DNA of 64,000 nt from Arenibacter sp. 6A1 (GTDB lineage: Bacteria; Bacteroidota; Bacteroidia; Flavobacteriales; Flavobacteriaceae), in assembly GCF_012272855.1 (NCBI RefSeq), contig NZ_JAAXCQ010000017.1, forward strand, positions 41,340 to 105,339, read 5' to 3'. The translations under genes and the position numbers were made by a program. Of the stretch, positions 8,980 through 18,951 are shown in pieces; positions within the stretch are counted from its first letter, which is position 1; each line of letters begins with the position of its first letter. The notes beneath the pieces were generated by a model. It saw nothing but the letters and a program-made list of their open reading frames with translations. It was not told the origin of the DNA and made no database searches.

Positions 8980-9864
8980 ATGTATTTTTTACGAAAAAAT
9001 TTAAGTATAACGTCTAAATGGCTTTTGCTAGCCTTGTTAGGGGTAGTCTTAGGGTCTTGTGGTTCTTTTTTTAAGAATAATGAGGATAAAACACCTATAG
9101 CTAGGGTAGGAGAGGCTTATTTGTACAAAGAAGATATAGAATCTCTTTTTGAAAACAATAAGTCAAAAGCAGATAGTGCTACCTATGTTACCAATTATAT
9201 TAATACTTGGGCCAGTAAGCAGTTGCTCTTGAGCAAAGCAAAAATAAATTTGCCTGAAAAAAAGCTGAAGATCTTTGAGCAGTTGGTTTCAAACTATCGT
9301 ACGGACCTATATACCGGGGCTTATAAAGAAGCATTGGTGCTACAGTCTCAGGATACATCGGTAAGTAGGGAGCAGTTGAATGATTTTTATGAGCGACAAA
9401 AAGAAAATTTTAAACTCAAAGAAAAATTGGTAAAGTTAAGATTCGTAGCTTTGCCGGTAAATTACTTAGATAAAGATCTGGTGTCTAATAAGTTAAAACG
9501 TTTTAAAGAAGAAGATAAAAAGTATTTGGATTCTATAAGTATACAATTTAAAAAGTATAATTTAAACGATTCAATTTGGGTGAGTGCTATACGGGTTATG
9601 GAAGAAATTCCATTGATAGTGCCTGATAATCAGGGGTTGTACTTAAAAAACTCACAATTTTTTGAATTACAGGACTCTTTAGGGGTATATTTGGCAAAGA
9701 TTAATGAAGTGTTGGAAATTAACCAAATTGCTCCGTTGTCGTATGTTGAACCAACCATTAAACAATTGCTTTTGAGTAGACGGAAGTTAGAATTTATGAA
9801 AAAGCTGGAAGCAGAAATTATAGATGAAGCTATTAAAGAAAAAGAATTTGAAGTGTATGAATAA
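8980..9864 (+). CDS. PpiC/SurA-like peptidyl-prolyl isomerase lipoprotein
   Basis: A 294-residue lipoprotein (hydrophobic stretch then LGSC) with an N-terminal SurA-like chaperone helix region (ARVGEAYLYKEDI, typical start of SurA_N/PpiC proteins). No well-preserved parvulin catalytic core is visible, so it may act only as a chaperone. It overlaps the next gene, another SurA-like protein, by 8 bases, and the two probably work together in outer-membrane protein folding. In-frame alternatives to the ATG at 8980 are only TTG codons within the signal peptide. Confidence 0.8.
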   Translation: MYFLRKNLSITSKWLLLALLGVVLGSCGSFFKNNEDKTPIARVGEAYLYKEDIESLFENNKSKADSATYVTNYINTWASKQLLLSKAKINLPEKKLKIFEQLVSNYRTDLYTGAYKEALVLQSQDTSVSREQLNDFYERQKENFKLKEKLVKLRFVALPVNYLDKDLVSNKLKRFKEEDKKYLDSISIQFKKYNLNDSIWVSAIRVMEEIPLIVPDNQGLYLKNSQFFELQDSLGVYLAKINEVLEINQIAPLSYVEPTIKQLLLSRRKLEFMKKLEAEIIDEAIKEKEFEVYE

Positions 9865-11302
9865 GTTAATTAAAACGGGATTTTCCTTTTTATTTTTAAT
9901 GGGTGCCTTAAATGCCCAAGAAGTTAAAAACGATCCGGATACCACCGTAGATGTGCAAGAGGCGAATGTAGCGGAGGCAGTTGTAACAAAAAGCGATTCG
10001 GTCAGTACGTTTAAAAAAATTAAGTTGGATGGTATTGCCGCTGTAGTTGGCGATTATGTAATCTTAGAATCCGACATTGAAAAAACCTTGATTGACCTAA
10101 AAAGTCAGGGAGCTTCTATGGCCGATATTACACGCTGTGGTCTGTTAGGAAAACTAATGGAAGACCGTTTGTACGCCCATCAGGCGGTGCAGGACAGTAT
10201 TTTAGTGTCAGATGACGAAGTAAACGCTACAGGAGATAGGCAAATACAACAATTGGTTTCCCAGATTGGCTCTGTCGAAAAAGTACTGAAGTACTACAAG
10301 AAAGAAGACGAGGCTAGTTTTAGGGAAGATCTGTTCAAGATTAACAAATTGCGAATGCTTTCTGAAAAGATGCAGAACAAGATTGTTTCCGAAATTGAAA
10401 TTACCCCTGAAGAAGTACGTCAGTTTTTTAACAATATCCCAGTAGATGAAAGACCTGTTTTTGGAGCTGAATTAGAGATAGCCCAAATTGTAAAGGAACC
10501 AAAAGCTTCGGAAGAGGAAAAACAAAAAGTGATCGATAAGCTAAATGAAATTAAGGCCGATGTAGAAGATAACGGGGCGAGCTTTAGTGTAAAAGCTATT
10601 CTGTATTCTCAAGATCCAGGTTCTAAATCTAACGGCGGGTTTTATAGTATGACAAGACAAACGCCTTTTGTAAAAGAGTTTAAAGATGTCGCTTTTAGCC
10701 TTAGGGAGGGTGAAATTTCAGATCCATTTGAGACAACTTTTGGGTATCATATTATCTATGTGGAGAAAGTTAGAGGACAAGAACTAGATTTAAGACATAT
10801 TCTTATTTCTCCTGAAGTTTCTCAAAAAGCCATGGATGATGTTAGGAAAGAATTAGACAGTATTCGCCAAAAGGTTTTGGATGGTGAATTTACCTTTGCA
10901 GAGGCCGCATTAAATTTCTCTGATGAAAAGGAAACGAAATACGATGGTGGATTGTTGAGAAACCCCTCCGATTACAGTTCTCGATTTGAGCTTACTAAAA
11001 TGGAGCCTGCCCTGTACAACCAGGTTAGAAATATAAAAGACAATGAGATTTCTCGTCCTATTTTGGAGAACGACCCTAGAGGAGGAGCGGCGAAATACAA
11101 AATCATGAAGATTACCAATAGGTACGATGAGCATGTGGCCGATTTTGCCCAGGATTATATAAAAATCCAAGAGTTGGCCCTAAGGGATAAGCAATTTAAG
11201 GCGATCAAAAAGTGGATGGACAAACACATTAAAGATACCTATGTAAGCGTTAATGCTGCCAATAAGGATTGCAATTTTGCAAATAATTGGTTAAAGGATT
11301 AA
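9857..11302 (+). CDS. SurA-like periplasmic peptidyl-prolyl isomerase
   Basis: Periplasmic chaperone/parvulin for outer-membrane proteins. From the ATG at 9857 the protein is 481 residues with a Sec signal peptide ending near LNAQ. The SurA N-terminal domain (GIAAVVGDYVILESDIEK) is followed by two parvulin domains, the first around FGAELEIAQIVKEP to TFGYHIIYVEKV, the second starting LDLRHILISP. I reject the longer frame from 9824 because it adds a Lys-rich stretch ahead of a clean signal peptide and lies inside the upstream gene. The start overlaps the upstream stop by 8 bases, so translation is probably coupled. Confidence 0.9.
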   Translation: MNKLIKTGFSFLFLMGALNAQEVKNDPDTTVDVQEANVAEAVVTKSDSVSTFKKIKLDGIAAVVGDYVILESDIEKTLIDLKSQGASMADITRCGLLGKLMEDRLYAHQAVQDSILVSDDEVNATGDRQIQQLVSQIGSVEKVLKYYKKEDEASFREDLFKINKLRMLSEKMQNKIVSEIEITPEEVRQFFNNIPVDERPVFGAELEIAQIVKEPKASEEEKQKVIDKLNEIKADVEDNGASFSVKAILYSQDPGSKSNGGFYSMTRQTPFVKEFKDVAFSLREGEISDPFETTFGYHIIYVEKVRGQELDLRHILISPEVSQKAMDDVRKELDSIRQKVLDGEFTFAEAALNFSDEKETKYDGGLLRNPSDYSSRFELTKMEPALYNQVRNIKDNEISRPILENDPRGGAAKYKIMKITNRYDEHVADFAQDYIKIQELALRDKQFKAIKKWMDKHIKDTYVSVNAANKDCNFANNWLKD

Positions 11303-11306
11303 TTGC

Positions 11307-12260
11307 ATGTCAGACGTTGCGGCCATTAAGGAATTAGTAGAAAAAAACAACGCCCTAAAAAAGGAGATTGCCAAGGTTATAATTGGTCAGGAGCAGGTAG
11401 TAGATCAGCTGTTGATTTCAATTTTTACCGGGGGGCATTCCTTACTGATCGGGGTGCCAGGTTTGGCCAAGACGTTAATGGTAAACACTATAGCTTCGGC
11501 ATTGGGACTAGGGTTTAAGCGTATTCAGTTTACCCCAGATTTAATGCCGAGCGATATCCTAGGGAGTGAAATACTAGATCAGAATAGGGAGTTTAAGTTT
11601 ATTAAGGGCCCTATATTTTCTAATATTATCTTGGCCGACGAAATTAACAGAACCCCTCCTAAGACGCAGGCAGCGCTCTTGGAAGCCATGCAGGAAAGGG
11701 CGGTAACGATCGCCGGACAGCATTATAAACTAGATATGCCTTACTTTGTATTGGCAACACAAAACCCTATAGAGCAAGAAGGTACCTACCCCTTGCCCGA
11801 GGCGCAGTTAGATCGTTTTATGTTCGCCATAGAATTAAAATATCCCTCTGTTGAAGAAGAGATCATGGTGGTAAAGGCAACCACTTCAGATAAAAAACCA
11901 AAAATCAACCCACTTTTTAGTGCTGCCGAAATTTTAGACATACAACAGTTGGTACGCAGAATACCCGTACCGGATAAGGTGGTCGAATATGCCGTCCAAC
12001 TAGTACATAGTACAAGGCCCAATGTTAATGGTGCATCAAATTATGTGAAGCAATACATAGATTGGGGCGCAGGACCACGGGCATCGCAGAATTTGGTTTT
12101 GGGAGCCAAAGCCTTTGCTGCCGTACATGGTAAATTCTCTCCCGATATAGAGGATGTTAAAGCCGTGGCGCATGGTATTTTAAGGCACCGTATTATAAAA
12201 AATTATAAGGCGGAGGCCGAAGGTATTTCTGAAGAAGATATTATAAATAAACTTTTGTAA
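11307..12260 (+). CDS. MoxR-family AAA+ ATPase
   Basis: A 317-residue AAA+ ATPase with Walker A GVPGLAKT (49-56), Walker B LADEINR (109-115), the MoxR-typical ATQNPIEQEGTYPLPEAQLDRF segment, and a C-terminal lid domain. MoxR proteins act as chaperones for metal-cofactor or VWA-domain partners. The usual DUF58/VWA partner genes do not follow; it ends the PPIase operon (4-base gap upstream) and aconitase comes next under its own promoter. The partner is therefore unknown here. Confidence 0.93.
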   Translation: MSDVAAIKELVEKNNALKKEIAKVIIGQEQVVDQLLISIFTGGHSLLIGVPGLAKTLMVNTIASALGLGFKRIQFTPDLMPSDILGSEILDQNREFKFIKGPIFSNIILADEINRTPPKTQAALLEAMQERAVTIAGQHYKLDMPYFVLATQNPIEQEGTYPLPEAQLDRFMFAIELKYPSVEEEIMVVKATTSDKKPKINPLFSAAEILDIQQLVRRIPVPDKVVEYAVQLVHSTRPNVNGASNYVKQYIDWGAGPRASQNLVLGAKAFAAVHGKFSPDIEDVKAVAHGILRHRIIKNYKAEAEGISEEDIINKLL

Positions 12261-12415
12261 GAAATTAGAACATAGCTTGGAAGAGAGCAAGAGGAAGTGT
12301 ACATAAAAACAGCTGTTTTATTGCATTTACCTGCTTTTGATGGCAGTGTTTTTTATAATTATGGAAAATTGGCGGAATCTTACTTCAAAAATTTTAAATC
12401 CGCAATGTATTTTCT

Positions 12416-12423
12416 TAATTTTG
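12416..12423 (+). promoter_or_regulatory. Aconitase promoter -7 element
   Basis: TAATTTTG matches TAnnTTTG exactly, 33 bases before the ATG at 12457. The -33 is weak. Confidence 0.5.
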
Positions 12424-12456
12424 ACAAATTACTTTAACTTAAAAACTTAATTGATA

Positions 12457-14724
12457 ATGGCATTCGATATTGATATGATTAGAAAGGTGTATGCTAATAT
12501 GACATCACGTGTAGATAAAGCTCGTGAAGTTGTTGGCAAGCCTCTTACGCTCTCTGAGAAAATTTTATATTCTCATTTATGGGATGGAAATCCTACCACA
12601 GCCTACAAAAGAGGAAAAGACTATGTAGATTTTGCACCAGATCGAATTGCATGTCAAGATGCTACGGCACAAATGGCTTTGTTACAGTTTATGCAAGCAG
12701 GTAAGCCTAAGGTGGCCGTTCCTACTACTGTACATTGTGATCACTTAATACAGGCGAAAACCGGCGCTGTAGCCGATTTAAAAGTAGCCAATACCACTAG
12801 TTCAGAAGTTTTTAACTTTTTAGAATCAGTTTCCAATAAATATGGAATCGGATTCTGGAAGCCAGGTGCTGGAATTATTCACCAAGTAGTACTAGAGAAT
12901 TATGCCTTCCCAGGAGGGATGATGATCGGGACCGATTCTCATACCGTAAACGCTGGTGGCCTAGGGATGGTTGCTATTGGAGTAGGTGGAGCAGATGCTG
13001 TAGACGTGATGGCCGGTATGGCTTGGGAGTTGAAATTTCCAAAATTGATCGGTGTTAAATTAACCGGAAGCATTTCTGGTTGGACATCGGCTAAGGACGT
13101 AATTTTAAAAGTAGCTGGTATCCTTACCGTAAAAGGAGGAACCGGTGCTATTATTGAATATTTTGGTGAAGGAGCCAAAAATCTTTCATGTACTGGTAAA
13201 GGGACCATTTGTAACATGGGTGCCGAAGTAGGAGCTACGACCTCTACTTTCGGGTACGACGAGTCTATGGAGCGTTACTTACGTGCTACAGATCGTAACG
13301 ATGTTGCCGATGCTGCCAATGAAGTAAAAGATTACCTAACGGCAGATCCTGAAGTATATGCTAATCCAGAAAACTATTTCGATGAAATTATTGAAATCGA
13401 TCTAGATACCCTTAGACCACATTTAAACGGTCCGTTTACGCCAGATTTAGCGACACCAGTAGGTGAATTGGGCGAAAAAGCGAAAGCAAACGGATGGCCT
13501 TTAAAAGTAGATTGGGGATTGATAGGGTCTTGTACAAACTCTTCTTACGAAGATTTGACCAGGGCAGCTTCTATCGCACAACAAGCCGTTGATAAAAAGA
13601 TAAAATCGAAGTCCGATTTTGGAATTAACCCAGGATCAGAGCAAATTAGATTTACCGCAGAACGCGATGGTCTTTTAAATATCTTTGAAAGCCTTGGTGC
13701 TACTATATTTACAAATGCATGTGGACCATGTATTGGACAATGGGATCGTAGTGATCTTAAAGGAGACGAGAAAAATACCATCGTTCATTCCTTTAACCGT
13801 AACTTCTCTAAAAGAGCGGACGGAAACCCTAATACCCACGCTTTTGTAGGTTCTCCAGAAATGGTGGCCGCAATAGCCATCTCTGGAAGGTTAGATTTTG
13901 ACCCTATGAACGATACCCTTATCAATGAAGATGGGGAAGAAGTGAAATTGGATGAACCAAGAGGGATAGAATTGCCTCCAAAAGGTTTCGAAGTAGAAGA
14001 TGCTGGATACTTAGCGCCAGATGAAGACGGTTCTTCAGTGGTAGTTAAGGTAGATCCAAGCTCTGAACGTCTACAGTTATTGGAGCCTTTTGTACCTATT
14101 AAACCAGAAAATTTACAAGGCGCTAAATTGTTGATAAAAGCCTTAGGAAAATGTACCACCGACCATATTTCTATGGCCGGACCATGGTTGCGTTTTAGAG
14201 GACACTTAGACAATATTGCGAACAACACCCTTATTGGAGCTGTGAATGCCTTTAATAATAAAACCAACTTTGTAAAAAATCAATTGACAGGTGAGTACGT
14301 AGGTGTACCAGATGCACAGCGTGCTTATAAAGCGGCCGGTATTAAAACGGTAGTTGTTGGTGATCATAACTATGGTGAAGGATCTTCTCGTGAGCATGCG
14401 GCTATGCAACCTAGACATTTAGGAGTTGCCGTGGTAATCGTAAAATCTTTTGCCCGTATCCATGAAACAAACCTTAAAAAACAAGGGATGTTGGGGCTTA
14501 CTTTTGCCAATGAAAACGATTACGAGCTAATTCAGGAAGACGATATCTTTAACTTTATCGATATCAATGAATTTGCACCGGAAAAGCAGTTGACCTTAGA
14601 GTTGGTTCATGCAGACGGTAGTAAAGACCTGATTAAATTGAATCATACTTACAATCAATCGCAAATTGAGTGGTTTAAAGAAGGGTCGGCCCTTAACGTT
14701 ATCAAGAGAGAAAACGTCGCTTAA
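12457..14724 (+). CDS. acnA: Aconitate hydratase (mitochondrial type)
   Basis: TCA-cycle enzyme that interconverts citrate and isocitrate through a 4Fe-4S cluster. 755 residues from the ATG at 12457; the TTG two codons upstream is less likely. The cluster cysteines are visible as C359 (GSCTNSS) and C422/C425 (ACGPCIGQW), spacing like mitochondrial aconitase. HCDHLIQAK and [13 protein letters not shown] in the first half and [19 protein letters not shown] in the swivelling C-terminal domain are diagnostic. The gene is monocistronic, with a -7 element upstream and a strong terminator. The length and motifs fit the mitochondrial-type family rather than AcnB; the symbol acnA is used loosely. Confidence 0.97.
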   Translation: MAFDIDMIRKVYANMTSRVDKAREVVGKPLTLSEKILYSHLWDGNPTTAYKRGKDYVDFAPDRIACQDATAQMALLQFMQAGKPKVAVPTTVHCDHLIQAKTGAVADLKVANTTSSEVFNFLESVSNKYGIGFWKPGAGIIHQVVLENYAFPGGMMIGTDSHTVNAGGLGMVAIGVGGADAVDVMAGMAWELKFPKLIGVKLTGSISGWTSAKDVILKVAGILTVKGGTGAIIEYFGEGAKNLSCTGKGTICNMGAEVGATTSTFGYDESMERYLRATDRNDVADAANEVKDYLTADPEVYANPENYFDEIIEIDLDTLRPHLNGPFTPDLATPVGELGEKAKANGWPLKVDWGLIGSCTNSSYEDLTRAASIAQQAVDKKIKSKSDFGINPGSEQIRFTAERDGLLNIFESLGATIFTNACGPCIGQWDRSDLKGDEKNTIVHSFNRNFSKRADGNPNTHAFVGSPEMVAAIAISGRLDFDPMNDTLINEDGEEVKLDEPRGIELPPKGFEVEDAGYLAPDEDGSSVVVKVDPSSERLQLLEPFVPIKPENLQGAKLLIKALGKCTTDHISMAGPWLRFRGHLDNIANNTLIGAVNAFNNKTNFVKNQLTGEYVGVPDAQRAYKAAGIKTVVVGDHNYGEGSSREHAAMQPRHLGVAVVIVKSFARIHETNLKKQGMLGLTFANENDYELIQEDDIFNFIDINEFAPEKQLTLELVHADGSKDLIKLNHTYNQSQIEWFKEGSALNVIKRENVA

Positions 14725-14745
14725 TTTAGATTTTAAATACTTAGT

Positions 14746-14776
14746 AAAAACTCCTGATTATTATCAGGAGTTTTTT
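14746..14776 (+). terminator. Aconitase terminator
   Basis: AAAAACTCCTGAT pairs with ATCAGGAGTTTTTT around a short loop, 21 bases after the aconitase stop. Confidence 0.9.
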
Positions 14777-14800
14777 AGTTTTGGCAAAAGGTTTAGCAAC

Positions 14801-15361
14801 ATGAAAGTTAAGGGAAGAACGATTTTAAATATAGCCATAATGGTGGTAATATTATCCTTTTTTGTAACGCCATTGGGCGATTATAGCAAGGTGATGTTGA
14901 ATAGGATTTTTTCCTTTTCCCCGACAGTGACCAAAGAAGCCAATAGAGAAAATATTACCGATTACAACTGGAGGTTGAAAGATGAAAATTGGGATTTTTT
15001 CAACTTTAAGGAATCAGAAGGCCGGGTAGTATTTGTGAATTTTTGGAGGTCATGGAAGCTGCCTAGTCATGCCGAGCTAGAAAGTATTCAAAAGTTGTAC
15101 GATGCCTATAAGGACAAAGTCGATTTCTATATTATCACCAATGAAGAAAAGGAGCCTGTAGAGAAATTTATGCAGGAACGAAATTTTACTTTTCCAGTGA
15201 CTTACTCCGTTGTTGGGGATAGTTCTCCGCTGTCGGGAAGCAATCCTCCGCGTTCCTATTTATTAGATAAGAAAGGCAATATTATTATCCAAAAAGAGGG
15301 CGTTGCCGATTGGGATAATGCTGACATGTACAAATTACTGAATTCTCTTTTGGCCAAGTAA
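14801..15361 (+). CDS. TlpA-like thioredoxin-fold protein without CXXC
   Basis: A 186-residue protein with an N-terminal membrane anchor (about 8-25) and a thioredoxin-like domain. It is a clear paralogue of the next gene: the two share the N-terminal anchor, the linker DYNWRLKD/DYDWKLRD and the C-terminal LLDKKGNIIIQKEGVADW. The redox motif is lost: the paralogue has WCPPC where this one reads W85-K-L-P-S89. It cannot act as a thiol oxidoreductase and may be a binding or regulatory partner. The start at 14801 is chosen because a longer frame would run back through the aconitase terminator. Confidence 0.8.
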   Translation: MKVKGRTILNIAIMVVILSFFVTPLGDYSKVMLNRIFSFSPTVTKEANRENITDYNWRLKDENWDFFNFKESEGRVVFVNFWRSWKLPSHAELESIQKLYDAYKDKVDFYIITNEEKEPVEKFMQERNFTFPVTYSVVGDSSPLSGSNPPRSYLLDKKGNIIIQKEGVADWDNADMYKLLNSLLAK

Positions 15362-15593
15362 ACAATATTTACATTAAGCAAGGGATTAGGTCTTCTAAAG
15401 GGATTATTAATGCTTTGTAATAGTCCAGTGAATATTGTTGTCAAAAAAGCGTACGAAAGCTTTTACTTTGTTTTACAACGTTTAAATTCCATATCTTCAT
15501 ATTATGGAATGAGCATGAGCGAAAATTGCTCTCATTGATCAAGTCAGCTATGCGAATTACATAGGACGGTTACAAATCAATAAATAGCTACAA

Positions 15594-16157
15594 ATGAAAA
15601 AAATAGGAAAAAGTCAGCTTTATAACCTACTGATGGTAGTAGCCTTGGCGATTTTCCTATTTACCCCTGTCGGGTTTCATGTAAAAGTACAGATCAATAG
15701 GCTTTTGGCGTTTAACCCCACACCTGTAGCAGAACGCGAACAGCAAACTATAGGAGATTACGATTGGAAATTACGCGATCTCCAGAATAATCCATTTTAT
15801 TTTGAAGCGCAAAAAGGACAGGTAGTCCTGATAAATTTTTGGGCCACATGGTGCCCGCCGTGCGTTGCAGAAATGCCTAGTTTACAACAACTGTACAACG
15901 ACTATGGGGATAAGGTGGTCTTTATGTTCGTGGCACAGGACCAAGAGAAAAAAGTAAAGCAGTTTTTAACCAAAAAAGGGTATGAGCTACCCGTGTATTT
16001 CGAGGCTTCTACAACCCCTACAGCACTATTTTCTAAAAGTATACCGGCAACTTATATTCTAGATAAAACCGGAAAAATAATTGTGGCCAAAACAGGTGCT
16101 GCCGATTGGAACGGAGAGAAAACCAGAGAACTCCTAGATTCATTAGTAACGCAATAA
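15594..16157 (+). CDS. TlpA-family thiol-disulfide oxidoreductase
   Basis: Membrane-anchored periplasmic thioredoxin-like reductant of 187 residues. The anchor is at about 10-27, the active site FWATWCPPC has C87 and C90, and the cis-Pro region reads SIPATYILDKTG. Such proteins keep cysteines reduced, for example in cytochrome c maturation. It lies 232 bases after its CXXC-less paralogue, so a tandem duplication is likely. Confidence 0.9.
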   Translation: MKKIGKSQLYNLLMVVALAIFLFTPVGFHVKVQINRLLAFNPTPVAEREQQTIGDYDWKLRDLQNNPFYFEAQKGQVVLINFWATWCPPCVAEMPSLQQLYNDYGDKVVFMFVAQDQEKKVKQFLTKKGYELPVYFEASTTPTALFSKSIPATYILDKTGKIIVAKTGAADWNGEKTRELLDSLVTQ

Positions 16158-16187
16158 GGAGGGCAACCTAGGTAGTAATAGTCAATT

Positions 16188-16637
16188 TTATTTCTTGAAG
16201 TATTTAAAAGGGACGAAAAGCATTCCAAAACACTCACCATCTTGTTTGCCTAAATGTTTATGATGCATTTTATGAGCTCTTCTAATACCTTTTGCATACC
16301 AGTTATTGGCGTTTCTAAAGAGTTTAAAGCGTTGGTGGATAAAAATATCGTGAACCATAAAATATGCGGCACCATAGGCCATTATTCCAAAGCCTAATGG
16401 CCAACCATACCAAAAGCTTGTTTCGGCACCGGCATAGAAACATCCCATACTCACCAAGGCATAAAAGATAAAAAAGGCATCATTCCTCTCAAACCAAGAA
16501 TCGTGGTCTTTTTTATGATGGTCTTTATGTAATTTCCATAAAAAACCATGCATAATATATTTATGGGTAAACCAAGCCATAAATTCCATGAAGGAAAAAG
16601 TGGCAAGAAATATAAGGATCCAAATAAAAGTATTCAT
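16188..16637 (-). CDS. crtZ: Beta-carotene hydroxylase CrtZ
   Basis: Di-iron membrane hydroxylase converting beta-carotene to zeaxanthin through cryptoxanthin. The 149-residue protein has about four membrane segments and the expected histidine clusters: THKYIMH, HKDHHKKDHD, HDIFIHQRF and HKMHHKH. It is the last gene of the carotenoid operon, one base after crtB. A yellow zeaxanthin-type pigment is the likely product, but no lycopene cyclase gene is present in this window. Confidence 0.93.
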   Translation of the reverse strand: MNTFIWILIFLATFSFMEFMAWFTHKYIMHGFLWKLHKDHHKKDHDSWFERNDAFFIFYALVSMGCFYAGAETSFWYGWPLGFGIMAYGAAYFMVHDIFIHQRFKLFRNANNWYAKGIRRAHKMHHKHLGKQDGECFGMLFVPFKYFKK

Positions 16638-16638
16638 T

Positions 16639-17478
16639 CTAGACTAATTTTAGTTTGTAATTGAGGTACGATTGTGCCAACAGGCGAAATTTTTGTGGAT
16701 TGGATACTCGTATGCGACTGTTTTTAATGAATTGTGGCGGAGTGCTTTGTAGCTTTTGTAACAACTTGTAATAATACTTGTAGGCCGTATATACCCCAAA
16801 CTTTGCTTGTGGCGGTAATTGTGTAATACCAGAATACCCTAGTTTAAAATCGGCCTTAATTTCATTAATAATACGAATTTTATCCTCCTCATTCAACTGT
16901 TTTAAGTTGGTATTGGGAAAATACGACCTATTCAGCTCCTCAAAATCTGTTTTTAAGTCCCTTAAAAAGTTTACTTTTTGAAAAGCAGATCCCAGTGCCA
17001 TCGCCGATACTTTTAAATGTTCATATTGGTTGTTATTGCCTTGAACGAATACTTTTAGACACATAAGGCCAACGACATCTGCCGAGCCATAAATGTAATC
17101 TTGGTATTCTTTAGGAGTGCTGTAAATAGTCTTTTTTAAATCCATTCGCATACTTTTCATAAAAGATTGTACCAGATGAAGCGGAATGTCATATTTGTGA
17201 AAAGTGTGTTGAAACGAATTTAAAATTGGGTTTAAGCTAATTTTTTGTTCCAAGGCCTCCTCAAGATCCTGCTCAAATTTGTCGAATAAATATGGCTTGT
17301 TGTAGTGGTGAAAACTATCAACAATTTCATCGGCAAAACGAACAAATCCATAAATATTATAAATATCGCCTCTTATAGAAGCGTGTAACATTTTGGTGGC
17401 AAGTGAAAAAGAGGTGCTGTATTGCTCCGTAACCAACTTGCTACATTTATATGATACGAGATCAAAAATGTTCTTCAT
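16639..17478 (-). CDS. crtB: Phytoene synthase CrtB
   Basis: Joins two geranylgeranyl diphosphates into phytoene, the first committed carotenoid step. From the ATG at 17478 the protein is 279 residues and shows both Asp-rich motifs of the squalene/phytoene synthase fold, DEIVD in GFVRFADEIVDSFH and D-L-K-T-D in NFLRDLKTDFEEL. An ATG seven codons earlier would overlap crtI; the later start gives the usual N-terminus MKNIFDLVSYKCSKLV. It lies between crtI and crtZ in a tight operon. Confidence 0.95.
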   Translation of the reverse strand: MKNIFDLVSYKCSKLVTEQYSTSFSLATKMLHASIRGDIYNIYGFVRFADEIVDSFHHYNKPYLFDKFEQDLEEALEQKISLNPILNSFQHTFHKYDIPLHLVQSFMKSMRMDLKKTIYSTPKEYQDYIYGSADVVGLMCLKVFVQGNNNQYEHLKVSAMALGSAFQKVNFLRDLKTDFEELNRSYFPNTNLKQLNEEDKIRIINEIKADFKLGYSGITQLPPQAKFGVYTAYKYYYKLLQKLQSTPPQFIKNSRIRVSNPQKFRLLAQSYLNYKLKLV

Positions 17479-17488
17479 AGGTGTTTTT

Positions 17489-18943
17489 TTAGTTGTCATG
17501 AATAAGCTCAGAAACCAATTTTCCTGAAATTAATGCTGGAGGCACTCCTGGCCCCGGAACCGTAAGCTGCCCTGTAAAAAATAAGTTGGCTACTTTCTTA
17601 CTTTTTAATTTAGGCCTAAGGAAGGCTGTTTGCATTAACGTATTGGCCATTCCATAGGCGTTCCCTTTATAAGAATTATATTCTTCTATAAAATCGTTGA
17701 TACAAAAATCCTCCCTAAAAAGAATGTTAGCACTAACCTTTTGATCGGTCAGTTTCTCAAACCTCTTCAATATAATATTAAAATATTGAATGCGCAATGC
17801 TGGGGTATCGGTGAGCCCTGGGGCAATGGGGATAAGAAAGAAACCTGTTTCATAGCCGTAAGGTGCCATAGTATCATCGGTTATCGAGGGGAAATTTGCA
17901 TAAAACAATGGCGCTTTGGGCCATTGTGGATGGTCATAGATTTCCTTGGCATGTTCTTCAAAGCTGGTGTCGAAAAACAAATTGTGGTGGGAGACGTTTT
18001 TTAGCTTCTTATCAATAGCCACGTAGAAGAGCAGGGAAGAGGGCGCAAAAACCTTTTTCTCCCAATAGGCTTCGGAATATTGTCTGTATTGTGGGGCTAA
18101 AAGGCTTTCGGAATGATGGTAATCGGCACCGCTCACTACAATGTCTGCTGCAATGTTTTGGGAGGCAATTGTTATGCCGGTAGCTTTTCCCTCTGTCACT
18201 ATAATCTCTTCTACAGCACTGTTGACATGGATGCTTACGCCAAGCTCTTTTGCCAGACTGCTCATCGCATGTATAATCTGGTACATGCCTCCTTTGGGAT
18301 GCCATGTGCCTAAGCCAAAATCGGCATAATTCATGAAACTATAAAAAGAGGGCGTATTGGAAGGTTTAGCGCCCAAGAACAATACAGGGAATTCTAGGGT
18401 CGAAATAAGCTTGGGGTTTTTAAACCTGCGGCGTACTTCGTCACTGATGGTTTTAAAGAATTGGTCTATTCTGGTAATGGTGTCCTTACTGACCAATTCT
18501 AAAGGGGAGTTACCAGGGCGTAATACAATTTTGTTAATGGCAATGTCGTAGTTGTCTTGGGCTTTGGCAATAAACTTTCGCAATAACTCAGAGCTGCCTT
18601 TTTCGATGCGTTCAAATTCCAGACAAATTTTATCCATGCAGTCCCCGATGGTAATCACATCATCGGTGAAAAATATTTTATAGGCCGGGTCTAATTTATC
18701 CAACTGATAATAGTCGGACCTTTTTTTTCCAAAATCATTGAAAAAATTATCAAAGATATCGGGCATCCAATACCAGCTAGGCCCCATGTCAAAGGTAAAG
18801 CCGTCCTTGGTAAACTGTCTGGCCCGACCACCAAGGGTGTTGTTTTTTTCATAAATAGATACCTTATAGCCTTGTTTTGCTAAATAACAAGCTGCGGATA
18901 GCGATGAAAATCCGGATCCTATGACGACTGCCTTTTTACTCAT
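17489..18943 (-). CDS. crtI: Phytoene desaturase CrtI
   Basis: FAD-dependent desaturase that turns phytoene into lycopene. 484 residues, with the N-terminal dinucleotide-binding motif GSGFSSLSAACYLAKQGYKV and the glycine-rich GGRARQF that follows. The C-terminal signature LFFTGQLTVPGPGVPPALISGK is typical of bacterial CrtI. It starts 8 bases after the MerR-type regulator and ends 10 bases before crtB, so the four genes form one transcript. Confidence 0.95.
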   Translation of the reverse strand: MSKKAVVIGSGFSSLSAACYLAKQGYKVSIYEKNNTLGGRARQFTKDGFTFDMGPSWYWMPDIFDNFFNDFGKKRSDYYQLDKLDPAYKIFFTDDVITIGDCMDKICLEFERIEKGSSELLRKFIAKAQDNYDIAINKIVLRPGNSPLELVSKDTITRIDQFFKTISDEVRRRFKNPKLISTLEFPVLFLGAKPSNTPSFYSFMNYADFGLGTWHPKGGMYQIIHAMSSLAKELGVSIHVNSAVEEIIVTEGKATGITIASQNIAADIVVSGADYHHSESLLAPQYRQYSEAYWEKKVFAPSSLLFYVAIDKKLKNVSHHNLFFDTSFEEHAKEIYDHPQWPKAPLFYANFPSITDDTMAPYGYETGFFLIPIAPGLTDTPALRIQYFNIILKRFEKLTDQKVSANILFREDFCINDFIEEYNSYKGNAYGMANTLMQTAFLRPKLKSKKVANLFFTGQLTVPGPGVPPALISGKLVSELIHDN

Positions 18944-18951
18944 TTTAATGG

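Noticed and set aside
9824..9856. Longer start for the SurA-like protein
   Set aside because: Adds a Lys-rich stretch before a clean signal peptide and lies within the upstream gene.
14666..14800. Upstream extension of the CXXC-less TlpA protein
   Set aside because: Would overlap aconitase and translate its terminator; the ATG at 14801 gives the same N-terminus as the paralogue.
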